Source of the DNA: Arcobacter nitrofigilis DSM 7299
GTDB taxonomy: Bacteria; Campylobacterota; Campylobacteria; Campylobacterales; Arcobacteraceae
Assembly (NCBI RefSeq): GCF_000092245.1
Contig: NC_014166.1
Location: forward strand, 930,001 to 994,000
Direction: 5' to 3'
Length of the DNA: 64,000 nucleotides
The notes below the pieces were generated by a model. It had not been told where the DNA came from and made no database searches. It saw nothing but the letters and a program-made list of their open reading frames with translations. Below are positions 18,364 through 26,526 of the stretch, piece by piece (within the stretch, counting starts at the first letter, position 1; every line of letters starts with the position of its first letter). Position numbers and translations under genes: made by a program.

Positions 18364-19134
18364 ATGAAAGAATGTATTATAAATAAACCAATTATCAATA
18401 ATGAAAAAATATCTTGGGATACAGTCTATTCTATGCAAATAGTTGAGTGTGAAGAAGAACTTGTACCTCTTTCTCTTTCACCAGAACATATATTAGTACG
18501 TTCTGCATATTTTGAAGCTGGACTTGCAGGTTCCTTACCTGAGTGTTATGCACGTAGTAGTATAAGAGAACGCCTAATGAAAGCTGCTAATTTATTACCA
18601 AAAGACTTGCGTTTAGTTGTATTAGACGCATGGCGTAGTCATCAAGTTCAAAAAACTTTATTTGAACAGTGCCAAAGTGCTCTTAATTCAGTCTATCCAG
18701 ATATAGATGAAAAAGAGTTACATAATATGACTCAGCAGTATGTTGCTCTTCCTAGTTTTAATCCAAGAGCTCCTTCTCCTCATTCAACTGGTGGAGCAAT
18801 AGATTTAATGATTGCAACAAGAGCTGGAGTTCCATTATTTTTTGGCTCACCTTTTGATCATCCAACTGAAATTTCTGATACAAGATATTTTGAAGAAAAA
18901 TTAGAAAATAAAGAAATCCTTTCAAAAGAAGAGAGTATTGCGATGGAAAACAGAAGATTACTTTATAATATCATGACTGAAGTAGGTTTTGTTAATCTTC
19001 CATCTGAGTGGTGGCATTATGAATTTGGAACACAACGATATGCACATCAAACTGGAAAAGAACATGCAATTTATGGAGCAAAAACTCTATGCCTTAATTC
19101 TTTTGAGACATTTAAAAAAGATAAAATAAAATAG
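18364..19134 (+). CDS. ddpX: D-alanyl-D-alanine dipeptidase (VanX/DdpX family)
   Basis: A 256-residue zinc dipeptidase. Visible motifs are LDAWRSHQVQ (substrate-binding Arg), SPHSTGGAIDL with zinc-binding His and Asp, and SEWWHYEF with catalytic Glu and zinc His. The start at 18364 is chosen for the perfect AGGAGG three bases upstream of it; the earlier in-frame ATG has none. It has no signal peptide, so it cleaves D-Ala-D-Ala in the cytoplasm. Co-location with the TRAP transporter, alr and dadA suggests import of D-Ala-D-Ala-like dipeptides, cleavage, then racemisation or oxidation. Confidence 0.92.
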   Translation: MKECIINKPIINNEKISWDTVYSMQIVECEEELVPLSLSPEHILVRSAYFEAGLAGSLPECYARSSIRERLMKAANLLPKDLRLVVLDAWRSHQVQKTLFEQCQSALNSVYPDIDEKELHNMTQQYVALPSFNPRAPSPHSTGGAIDLMIATRAGVPLFFGSPFDHPTEISDTRYFEEKLENKEILSKEESIAMENRRLLYNIMTEVGFVNLPSEWWHYEFGTQRYAHQTGKEHAIYGAKTLCLNSFETFKKDKIK

Positions 19135-19136
19135 TA

Positions 19137-19394
19137 TTAATAAGTATTATTCATACTGTAATAACTATTTATTTTTTCACTTATTTCATTATCTTTTGGG
19201 AACCTTTTTTCTCTTTCTGAAAGTGCTAGTTTACTAAATAATACTTCATCATTAACTTTTACTAAAAATGTACCGCCACTATCTTTTATAAGATTTATTT
19301 TTGCTTTTGGAAAATTATTTATTAATTCCTCTTCTAACCTAGAAGCTTGTGGTAAATAATTTCACATACCGCAATAATATATTTCTATATTCAT
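19137..19394 (-). CDS. SelW/Rdx-family selenoprotein (CxxU), UGA-containing
   Basis: Read through one in-frame TGA (19364-19362), this minus-strand gene encodes 85 residues starting MNIEIYYCGMUNYLPQASRL: a Cys-Gly-Met-Sec redox motif at residues 8-11, the CxxU arrangement of the SelW/SelT/SelH (Rdx) family. AAGGA lies seven bases before the ATG. Sixteen bases after the TGA is a 6-bp stem (CTTCTA/TAGAAG) with loop GGT, in the position and with the G-U loop expected of a bacterial SECIS. The window also encodes SelA, SelB, SelD and tRNA-Sec, so decoding is possible. The likely role is thioredoxin-fold redox chemistry. It lies convergent to the dipeptidase gene. Confidence 0.87.
19331..19345 (-). 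promoter_or_regulatory. Candidate bacterial SECIS of the SelW-like gene
   Basis: A perfect 6-bp stem with a GGT apical loop, 16 bases downstream of the Sec TGA on the minus strand. A GU in the loop of a short apical hairpin is what SelB recognises in known bacterial SECIS elements. Confidence 0.6.
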
Positions 19395-19484
19395 TGTATG
19401 TCCTTGAAATTTTTATTTATATAAATTTATCAAAATATAAGAAGAAAAAGCTTAAAGTCTAAATCTAATTATAAAAGGAAATCT

Positions 19485-20033
19485 ATGGCAAATATTACTG
19501 ATAAACTTAATAAAACTGATATTGAATTTATAGAAAATCAAAAGATGTTTTTTGTCTCTACTTCACCAAAAGATGGAAAAATAAATCTTTCACCCAAAGG
19601 CTTAGATGATACTTTTAAAATAATAGATGAAAATAAAATCTTATGGCTAAACTACTTTGGAAGTGGTAATGAAACAGCTGCTCACTTACTAGAAGATAAT
19701 AGAATGACTATTATGTTTTGTGCTTTTGAGGGTGAACCAAATATTCTAAGACTTTATTGTAAAGCAAAAGTAATACATAAAAGAGATACTTTATGGGAAG
19801 AGTATATCTCTCATTTTTCTACGAAAAGAGCAGCAAGACAGGTTTTTGATGTGACTATAGAAAATGTAAATAACTCATGTGGTATGGGTGTTCCTTTATA
19901 TGACTTTATAGGCCAAAGGGAAGATTTACCAGTTTTATATAATAAAATGAGTGAAGAGGAACATATCGCTTATATGAAAAAGAAAAATGTGCTTAGTTTT
20001 GATGGGAAGGAAACTAAGTTATTTGAGGATTAA
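19485..20033 (+). CDS. Pyridoxamine 5'-phosphate oxidase-related FMN-binding protein
   Basis: A 182-residue protein of the PNPOx-like split-barrel family: FFVSTSPKDGKINLSPKG near the N-terminus and NYFGSGNETAAHLLEDNRMTI follow the usual flavin-binding pattern. It is too divergent and too short to be the PdxH synthase itself. It is divergent from the selenoprotein gene and followed by the inverted-repeat element, whose left hairpin could end its transcript. Confidence 0.8.
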   Translation: MANITDKLNKTDIEFIENQKMFFVSTSPKDGKINLSPKGLDDTFKIIDENKILWLNYFGSGNETAAHLLEDNRMTIMFCAFEGEPNILRLYCKAKVIHKRDTLWEEYISHFSTKRAARQVFDVTIENVNNSCGMGVPLYDFIGQREDLPVLYNKMSEEEHIAYMKKKNVLSFDGKETKLFED

Positions 20034-20038
20034 ACATG

Positions 20039-20549
20039 CTCTTGAAGAGGTAAACCTCTTCGCTTTTCTTACTTTTTGATCTCGAAAAAGTAAGCAAAAA
20101 AGACTGCCGAATTGATGAAGGCAAAGCTTCCTAAAATTTCAGTCTTTTTTTTCTGCGTTGCGGAACTCCTAAATAATGACCATTTAGGTCATTATTTACT
20201 CAAACAGTCCTCACTGTTCCCCGAAAAAAAAGCCTAAAATTTTAGCTTCATCAAAGGCAGAAAGAATGATGATGGTTTTAATTGCTAGTTTATAAAGTAA
20301 TATATAGACACCAAATAATATTGCTACATCTACAGAAGCCGAGCGTTTATTTTTCTCTTTTCTAAATAAGATTGGTAACTGTCTGAGTGTTTAAAAGTTG
20401 CTAAACGCAAGTTTTAATAAGCGAGTTTTACCAATCAGAAAAGATAAAATAAAAAGTGAGGGAACCTTTGGCTTCGCAGCCGTAGTTGTTTTTGCTTACT
20501 TTTCGTCAATACAAAAGTAAGAAAGCGGAGAGGTTTACCTCTTCAAGAG
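20039..20549. repeat. 0.5-kb element with terminal inverted repeats, copy 1
   Basis: A 511-base non-coding element bounded by near-perfect inverted repeats beginning CTCTTGAAGAGGTAAACCTC and extending about 38 bases with one mismatch and one gap. Inside each end is a second hairpin (CTTACTTTTT/AAAAAGTAAG on the left, CTTACTTTT/AAAAGTAAG on the right); further in lie AATGACC/GGTCATT and GATTGGTAA/TTACCAATC pairs. A second copy is at 53187-53758. No transposase or target duplication is seen. It fills almost the whole 617-base gap between the FMN protein and the SIR2 gene. It could be a MITE-like element or a structured RNA. Confidence 0.8.
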
Positions 20550-20650
20550 AGAAAATAAATTTTTTTAATTATTTCATTTAAAAGTTAAATAGTTATGTTT
20601 TTGCAGTATTTTTATAGTAAAATAAAATATATTAATTTTAGGTTTAAATA

Positions 20651-21655
20651 ATGCGAGAATTAGATTTAGAAGAGTTTGTAGATGAGATATATGAAGATTC
20701 TGAAAAGAATCCTGATAGTAAATATATATTCTTTCTTGGTGCAGGATGTTCGGTTAGTTCTGGTATAAAACTGGCAAGTGAATTAGCGAAAGAATGGTAT
20801 GAAGAATTAAAAAAGCAAAAAAGTAAGTTCGATAAGTTTAATAAAAAATATAAAATAAAGAAAAAAGATTATGGTGAATATTATTTTGAGATATTTGAAA
20901 CTTTATTTCCAACTCCTTTAGCACAGCAAAAAGAGATACAAAGAATTACAGAATGTATTACCCCATGTCTTGGATATTATATCTTGACAGAACTTATGCA
21001 AAAAGCTCAATTTAATACAGTCATTACAACAAATTTTGATAATTTAATTCAAGATGCGCTAATTTATAGTGGAAATAAAAGAGCCCTTGTAATTACTCAT
21101 CAAGATTTGGCAAAGTTTATTGAGAGAAATAATACTCCATTAATAACTAAAATACATGGTGATGCACATATGCATCCATTTAATAATTCATCAGATACAA
21201 AAGAAATACCAGAGGATTTAAAGATTGCAATTCAGGGCTTATTTATTAATGCAAAGGTAATTTTTATTGGGTATAAAGGAAACGATGAAAGTATAGCTAA
21301 TTTATTAGACGGATGTAAAAGAATTGACCAAGTTTATTGGTTTGGTTCAAGTCAACCGATAACTTCAAAATTAAAAAATTGGTGGGAAACTCTTAGTTCA
21401 AAGGCATATATTAAAGAGCGCGAGTTTGATAAAATTATGAGTCTAATAAAAGATAAATTTGATTTAGATAAACCAGATTTCAAAAAAAGATTTGAAGAAT
21501 TAGAAAGCAGTTATAGTAAGGCAGAGGAAACAGAAACTGAAACTCTTGAAAATATTAAAGTTAAATCATTTATAGATTATTTTATTTTAGGAAATACATA
21601 TTTTGAAAAATATGAGTATAAAAAAGCAATAAATTCATATAAAAAAAGCATCTGA
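20651..21655 (+). CDS. SIR2-domain part of an interrupted SIR2-TPR protein
   Basis: 334 residues up to a frameshift. The SIR2_2-type NAD-binding domain shows FFLGAGCSVSSGI (about residues 26-38), TTNFDN (about 126-131) and KIHGDAH (about 168-174). From residue about 310 the TPR region begins. In the first repeat a run of seven A (21641-21647) replaces the six A of other repeats, shifting the frame to the stop at 21655. A compensating T loss near 21680 and a G loss near 21818 follow. SIR2-TPR proteins are typical NAD-consuming anti-phage effectors. Whether the breaks are real, phase-variable or sequencing errors cannot be told here. Confidence 0.75.
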   Translation: MRELDLEEFVDEIYEDSEKNPDSKYIFFLGAGCSVSSGIKLASELAKEWYEELKKQKSKFDKFNKKYKIKKKDYGEYYFEIFETLFPTPLAQQKEIQRITECITPCLGYYILTELMQKAQFNTVITTNFDNLIQDALIYSGNKRALVITHQDLAKFIERNNTPLITKIHGDAHMHPFNNSSDTKEIPEDLKIAIQGLFINAKVIFIGYKGNDESIANLLDGCKRIDQVYWFGSSQPITSKLKNWWETLSSKAYIKEREFDKIMSLIKDKFDLDKPDFKKRFEELESSYSKAEETETETLENIKVKSFIDYFILGNTYFEKYEYKKAINSYKKSI

Positions 21656-22634
21656 ATTAAATCCAAAAAAAGATTCTATTTTAATAATTGGGGAAGTGCA
21701 TTATCTAATTTAGCAAAATCAAAAAATGATGATGATAAGTTATATGAAGAGGTATTTGAAAAATATAAAAAAGCATCTGAATTAAATCCAAAAAAAGATT
21801 CTATTTTTAATAATTGGGAAGTGCATTATACAATTTAGCAAAATCAAAAAATGATGAAAAGTTATATAAAGAGGCATTTGAAAAATATAAAAAAGCATCT
21901 GAATTAAATCCAAAAGATGATTCTATTTTTAATAATTGGGGAAGTGCATTATACAATTTAGCAAAATCAAAAAATGATGAAAAGTTATATGAAGAGGCAT
22001 TTGAGAAATATAAAAAAGCATCTGAATTAAATCCAAAAGATGATTCTATTTTTTATAATTGGGGGACTGCATTATCTAATTTAGCAGAATCAAAAAATGA
22101 TGAAAAGTTATATAAAGAGGCATTTGAAAAATATAAAAAAGCATCTGAATTAAATCCAAAAGATGATTCTATTTTTTATAATTGGGGAAATACATTATCT
22201 AATTTAGCAGAATCAAAAAATGATGAAAAGTTATATGAAGAGGCATTTGAGAAATATAAAAAAGCATCTGAATTAAATCCAAAAGATGATTCTATTTTTT
22301 ATAATTGGGGGACTGCATTATCTAATTTAGCAGAATCAAAAAATGATGAAAAGTTATATAAAGAGGTATTTGAGAAATATAAAAAAGCATCTGAATTAAA
22401 TCCAAAAAAAGATTCTATTTTTAATAATTGGGGAAGTGCATTATACAATTTAGCAAAATTAAAAAATGATGATAAGTTATATAAAGAGGCATTTGAGAAA
22501 TATAAAAAAGCATCTGAATTAAATCCAAAAGATGATTCTATTTTTTATAATTGGGGGACTGCATTATCTAATTTAGCAAAATTAAAAAATGATGATAAGT
22601 TATATGAAGAAGCATATGAGAAATTACAAAAAGC
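21648..22634 (+). repeat. Tandem 123-bp repeats encoding 41-residue TPR-like units
   Basis: Eight units start at 21648, 21773, 21895, 22018, 22141, 22264, 22387 and 22510, each opening with GCATCTGAATTAAATCC. The unit is 123 bases (41 residues); the first is longer by one codon (extra GAT), and the first two carry the single-base changes that break the frame. Units are nearly identical at the DNA level, which shows recent expansion or ongoing homogenisation. Confidence 0.92.
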
Positions 22635-22833
22635 AGTTGATTTAGGTGGAGATTCATATAATTTATCTTGTTATTATTCTCTTAGAGGTATAAAATCTAA
22701 AGCTTTAGAATTATTAGAAAAAAATCTAATTGATAAAGCTATAAGTGTAGAAGAGATTGAGAAAGATGAAGATTGGGATAATTTTAAAGATGACAGTGAT
22801 TTTATAGAACTATTAAATAAATACAAAAAATAA
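21814..22833 (+). CDS. TPR-repeat part of the interrupted SIR2-TPR protein
   Basis: 339 residues forming the C-terminal continuation of the SIR2 gene after the homopolymer frameshifts; its apparent ATG is simply the first one in this frame. It consists of 41-residue TPR-like units with core pattern NWG-ALxNLA and EAFEKYKKASELNPKDDSIF, then an acidic C-terminal segment of about 60 residues. TPR arrays in such proteins usually sense a phage or cell component and control the SIR2 effector domain. Alone it has no ribosome site, so it is probably expressed only as part of the full-length protein of about 725 residues. Confidence 0.7.
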   Translation: MGSALYNLAKSKNDEKLYKEAFEKYKKASELNPKDDSIFNNWGSALYNLAKSKNDEKLYEEAFEKYKKASELNPKDDSIFYNWGTALSNLAESKNDEKLYKEAFEKYKKASELNPKDDSIFYNWGNTLSNLAESKNDEKLYEEAFEKYKKASELNPKDDSIFYNWGTALSNLAESKNDEKLYKEVFEKYKKASELNPKKDSIFNNWGSALYNLAKLKNDDKLYKEAFEKYKKASELNPKDDSIFYNWGTALSNLAKLKNDDKLYEEAYEKLQKAVDLGGDSYNLSCYYSLRGIKSKALELLEKNLIDKAISVEEIEKDEDWDNFKDDSDFIELLNKYKK

Positions 22834-22892
22834 AAAGTTCAGTAACTAGTTATAATATTAAGCTATAATCAAAAGAAATAAAGGAAAACACT

Positions 22893-23363
22893 ATGTCAGG
22901 AAAAATATCGAATCTTCTTATTTCAAAAAGTATTGAAAGCCCTATGCAAAATGTAAATCAAGTAGTATTAGAAGTTGGTAAAGGAATCTTTGGAGATAGA
23001 TATTATAACCAAGAAGGGACATTTTCTAATAAAGGAACAGTAGAACCTGATAGAGATGTGACATTAATAGAAATAGAAAATATAAATGCACTAAATGAAG
23101 AACATAATCTTTCATTTGCCCCTGAAGACTTTAGACGAAATATCGCAGTTACAAATTGTGATTTAAACTCACTAGTTGGGAAAGAGTTTCAAATAGGAGA
23201 AGTAGTATTAAAAGGTATTAGACTATGTGAACCTTGTAAATATATAGCAGAAAAACTAGATGAGAAAAAAGCACTAACTCAAATGGTACATAAAGCAGGA
23301 TTAAGAGCTCAAATTATCAAAGGTGGAAGCATAGACTTACATTGTCAAATCGAAGTGCTGTAG
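22893..23363 (+). CDS. MOSC domain-containing protein
   Basis: A 156-residue stand-alone MOSC domain (molybdenum cofactor sulfurase C-terminal type): GIFGDRYYNQEGTFS, then DVTLIEIENI and the conserved cysteine in LCEPCKYIAEKL at about residues 110-121. Such proteins bind or transfer sulfur for molybdenum enzymes. A TATAAT (22864-22869) and AAAGGA precede the start. It is convergent, with one base between stops, with the accessory end of a formate dehydrogenase operon. Confidence 0.85.
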   Translation: MSGKISNLLISKSIESPMQNVNQVVLEVGKGIFGDRYYNQEGTFSNKGTVEPDRDVTLIEIENINALNEEHNLSFAPEDFRRNIAVTNCDLNSLVGKEFQIGEVVLKGIRLCEPCKYIAEKLDEKKALTQMVHKAGLRAQIIKGGSIDLHCQIEVL

Positions 23364-23364
23364 C

Positions 23365-24378
23365 TTAAGAAAAAGACTTTATTTGCTTATATTTTAAATA
23401 CATAAGTTTTATTACTTTTTCAATCTCTTCTTGGCTTATCTCGTCCACAAAAGATAAGCTAAGAGAGTTTCTACTTGTCAATTCATCATACCCCATAGCT
23501 TGTATGATTCTTGAAGGTTTTGAGAGTCCCAAAGAACATCCCTCTCCATTTGTAAGATATATTTCACTCAAAGCCAAAGTTCGTATTAATTCCCTTGCTT
23601 TTATACCCTTTAGAGCAAAATGTAAAGTATACTCTAAAGTAGTATTTGGCTCAACAAAAAAGTAAATATCATTTTTGAAAGTTTCTTTTAGCTTTTCTAA
23701 AAATAAAGCTTTTGGTTTTGTATTGAAGTGTTGTTTTTCTATTGCATTAAGGCAAAGCTTACAAGCTATTGCATCTATTTCTCCTATTGGTAATAAGGGA
23801 AATGTTTCATCATTAAATAGTAGTACTGTATTTGTGTTATAACCTGTAAGTTTATATGGATCAAAATATATAATATCGCTTATTTTATCAAGATTTGCAG
23901 TAGCATTTGAGATGATTTTAGCTTTTGTTTTTTCTTTTACATTTTTTAAATTTGTTATTACAAAAGTATCCATAACATATGAAGATAAAAAAAGAAAATC
24001 TATCGTTTTATTTTCTAAAGCAGATAAATTTACTTTCCCATCTATAGTTAAATCTAACCAAGTGATTTCAAATCCAAGGCTCTCAAATACTTTCCCCGCA
24101 TCAATTATGGCTTGTGATTCTCCAAGACTTATGGCAATGTTTTTTTTTAATTCTAAAAATAGACCTAAAAATCCCTCTTTTGAAAAAGAAAATGTTTTTA
24201 GTTTAGTAAAGTGAAGTTTTTTTTTATACTCTTGAGTTAATTCATCAAAAGAGGTATTTTCTATAAGGGCACTTAAAGAGTACTCTTTTTCTATCAAAAT
24301 AGATTCAGCTTTAGCATACTGAATGTGATTTAGTTTAGGCATTCTCTTTTTTGCCTTTTCTTTCTCTAAAACATCCAA
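23365..24378 (-). CDS. Divergent cysteine desulfurase-like protein (class V aminotransferase)
   Basis: A 337-residue protein resembling NifS/IscS but shorter and divergent. The PLP-lysine region is DPYKLTGYNTNT, aligning with SAHKxxGPxG of IscS, and the sulfur-carrying cysteine loop is NGEGCSLGLSKPSRIIQAMG, with Cys retained where IscS has ACSSG. It lies at the end of the fdhD cluster, overlapping the preceding gene by 44 bases. FdhD is known to receive sulfur from a cysteine desulfurase, so a dedicated sulfur donor for FDH maturation is a reasonable inference. The usual N-terminal PLP motifs are weak, so activity is uncertain. Confidence 0.65.
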   Translation of the reverse strand: MDVLEKEKAKKRMPKLNHIQYAKAESILIEKEYSLSALIENTSFDELTQEYKKKLHFTKLKTFSFSKEGFLGLFLELKKNIAISLGESQAIIDAGKVFESLGFEITWLDLTIDGKVNLSALENKTIDFLFLSSYVMDTFVITNLKNVKEKTKAKIISNATANLDKISDIIYFDPYKLTGYNTNTVLLFNDETFPLLPIGEIDAIACKLCLNAIEKQHFNTKPKALFLEKLKETFKNDIYFFVEPNTTLEYTLHFALKGIKARELIRTLALSEIYLTNGEGCSLGLSKPSRIIQAMGYDELTSRNSLSLSFVDEISQEEIEKVIKLMYLKYKQIKSFS

Positions 24379-24739
24379 GTTGGCAGTGAGTTACTTTTAT
24401 ATCTGAAGCTTTTACTGTAGAGCCAACTCTTTTTAGTGTTGAGTTTCTTGCTTCATCCCATAAGATTTTGCACTCTACTTTTTTATCATAGGCAAAGTTA
24501 CGACTTAGGCTATTGTAAATATTTTCTTCGAAATCTTTGAATTCTAGTTTTCCAAAAACTCCCAGTTCACAATTTGTTATTTTGACATTTATGCTTTTAC
24601 AAGCTTCTGACATTTGTATTGGTTTTACACCAATCAACCTTGCAACTTTAAATGCTTTTAAACAAGATAGTTTTCCATCTTCATCTAAGTTAGTCAATAC
24701 AAGGTCTTTTTGTGTCTCATCCAATTGGAATTTAGACAT
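24335..24739 (-). CDS. FDH-cluster protein with two C-x-LG-x-F modules, unknown function
   Basis: 134 residues. Two similar modules are visible: residues about 22-65 (SCLKAFKVARLIGVKPIQMS, ending in NCELGVFG) and about 95-125 (ending in HCQLGCF). Each has a helical part followed by I-K-V/I-x-x-C-x-LG-x-F. The pattern resembles small proteins found beside molybdenum and FDH genes in anaerobes, but I cannot assign a function. It overlaps fdhD by eight bases and the desulfurase-like gene by 44, so the three are translationally coupled. Confidence 0.6.
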   Translation of the reverse strand: MSKFQLDETQKDLVLTNLDEDGKLSCLKAFKVARLIGVKPIQMSEACKSINVKITNCELGVFGKLEFKDFEENIYNSLSRNFAYDKKVECKILWDEARNSTLKRVGSTVKASDIKVTHCQLGCFRERKGKKENA

Positions 24740-25562
24740 TAATTCTTCCGGAATGTGTGTATATATTCATTTTTTTATTTCTTGCAAAACCAATTAATGT
24801 GATTCCATGTTCATTGGCAGCTTTTAATCCTTGAAAAGTTACGGCAGCTTTAGATACAACAATTGGGATTTTGTGCATTACACATTTTACAACCATCTCC
24901 ATAGATAGTCTTCCACTTGCATATAAAACTGATTTTTTGATATCTTTATGATTCATTGAAGCTAGACCAACAACTTTATCAATAGCATTGTGTCTTCCAA
25001 TATCCTCAGATGTAAAAATTGTACCATCTTCCAAAATAAGTTCAGCTTTATGTACACAACCTGTGTTCTCAAAAAGTTCACTAGGTGTGTTGAATTTTCT
25101 CATATTGGCTAAAACATCATTTGCACTTACACTATATTTTGTATTTACAAAGGCACATTCAAAACTTTTATCTGCATTTCCCGTTACTCCAACACAACAA
25201 CCAGAAGTAAGTGTTTTTTCTTTGAAAAGATTTGCATATCCATCTTGACTTATAGTTGCATTGATATTGACTTTTAGACCATCTTCTGAAATAGATATAT
25301 CTTTTACATCATCATAACTTTTTATAACAGCTTCACTAAGTAAAAATCCAACAATGTGTGCATCTTGATCTTGAGCGATAGTCATTACAGAAAGAAATTT
25401 TTCATTATTTAGAAAAAATTCTACTCTCTCTTCTTTTATAACATTGTCTTCAATTAATTCAATCCCATTTTCATCAAACTTTTCTATGACTACTTCTTTA
25501 CAAAAGTCACTAAAACTTTGAGGAAAAAGGGAGAAGTTTTCACTTCTCATAGGCGTTGTCAT
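24732..25562 (-). CDS. fdhD: Formate dehydrogenase accessory sulfurtransferase FdhD
   Basis: A 276-residue FdhD. The sulfur-relay cysteines appear in TSGCCVGVTG (about residues 119-128); the family motifs EDIGRHNAIDKVVG and SGRLSMEMVVKCVMHKIPIV follow. FdhD moves sulfur from a cysteine desulfurase onto the molybdenum cofactor and is needed for FDH activity. It lies four bases downstream of the cytochrome b subunit gene. Confidence 0.95.
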   Translation of the reverse strand: MTTPMRSENFSLFPQSFSDFCKEVVIEKFDENGIELIEDNVIKEERVEFFLNNEKFLSVMTIAQDQDAHIVGFLLSEAVIKSYDDVKDISISEDGLKVNINATISQDGYANLFKEKTLTSGCCVGVTGNADKSFECAFVNTKYSVSANDVLANMRKFNTPSELFENTGCVHKAELILEDGTIFTSEDIGRHNAIDKVVGLASMNHKDIKKSVLYASGRLSMEMVVKCVMHKIPIVVSKAAVTFQGLKAANEHGITLIGFARNKKMNIYTHSGRINV

Positions 25563-25566
25563 GCCA

Positions 25567-26517
25567 TTATCCTTTTTTGTTTTCTAAATCTTCTAAAATG
25601 TCAGGTGCAAGTTGTTGTAAATGCTCTCTTGGATATTTACCAGTAATTAAACCTTTAAAATTTCCTTTAACAGCAATTAAAACAGAATACACAAAATCCA
25701 ATAAGAAGAACATAATTAATACACTAGCACCAAAGTGTAAGTATATTAAAGCTCTTTTGAGTTGGATATATTGAGCATTAGTATAAGCATCTGGGTCAAT
25801 ATACCAAATAATACCACCGCTTAATGCTAATCCTGCACCCATTGCTACAAATGCTATAAAAACTACCCTTTTCATAGGCTTAAATTTACCCGGAAGAATA
25901 ATTTTCTTAACAATACTATTTTTTATCAAAAGTTTTGCATCTTTAAAAGCTATAATTGTCATCATAAACCAAAGAGGTATCCAAACTAAACCAGTAACCT
26001 CATGGGTTCCTCTTAATATATAAGGAATATAACCGCCACCACTTCTCAAACTCCAAGTGATATTAAATCCAGTAATAATAAGAGTTATAATAATAACAAC
26101 ATTTAACCAAATAACAACTCTATGAAATAAAGAGAATACTTTAACTTGGTCATTTGGATTTGTAATAACTGCACTTTTTCTTCCATAAAAAGCATACATG
26201 AAACAGAAAATTGCAATTTCACCACAAAAAACCCACCAAATGTAAAGTTGTCTTTCATTACTTGCTCTGACTATTTCAGGAGCAATTGATTCATAATTTG
26301 GTCCAAATGCTGCATCAACCATAGCTTTATAAGTAGAAGAGGGAGGAGTTAAAACTCCATCCACATTTCCACCCGTGATAACATGGATAGAATATCTAAT
26401 TAAGTAGTCCCAATCCATAATCATGAGATACTTTACAAATATAAATCCAACAATTGATAGCCCAAGAAGTGTAAGAATATAAGCTTTGTTTCTACTATAA
26501 AATGAGCTATTTTCCAT
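25567..26517 (-). CDS. fdhC: Formate dehydrogenase gamma subunit, cytochrome b (FDH-1)
   Basis: A 316-residue membrane subunit of the FdnI/cytochrome b556 family with about five helices and histidine-bearing segments (FHRVVIWLNVVIIITLIITG, GTHEVTGLVWIPLWF, LIYLHFGASVLIMFFLLDF) for heme b and quinone reduction. An N-terminal anchor and a periplasmic loop precede the core. AAGGA lies just before the ATG. It links formate oxidation in the periplasm to menaquinone. Confidence 0.92.
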   Translation of the reverse strand: MENSSFYSRNKAYILTLLGLSIVGFIFVKYLMIMDWDYLIRYSIHVITGGNVDGVLTPPSSTYKAMVDAAFGPNYESIAPEIVRASNERQLYIWWVFCGEIAIFCFMYAFYGRKSAVITNPNDQVKVFSLFHRVVIWLNVVIIITLIITGFNITWSLRSGGGYIPYILRGTHEVTGLVWIPLWFMMTIIAFKDAKLLIKNSIVKKIILPGKFKPMKRVVFIAFVAMGAGLALSGGIIWYIDPDAYTNAQYIQLKRALIYLHFGASVLIMFFLLDFVYSVLIAVKGNFKGLITGKYPREHLQQLAPDILEDLENKKG

Positions 26518-26526
26518 TATTTATCC

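Noticed and set aside
20100-20400. Minus-strand ORF in the first inverted-repeat element
   Set aside because: A readable peptide with SASVDVAILFGVYILLYKLA appears in copy 1, but copy 2 has a stop in the same frame while hairpins are preserved by paired changes, so structure rather than protein seems to be conserved.
21648-22634. CRISPR-like array
   Set aside because: The regular 123-bp spacing is continuous coding sequence for a 41-residue TPR unit with no unique spacers; no cas genes are present.
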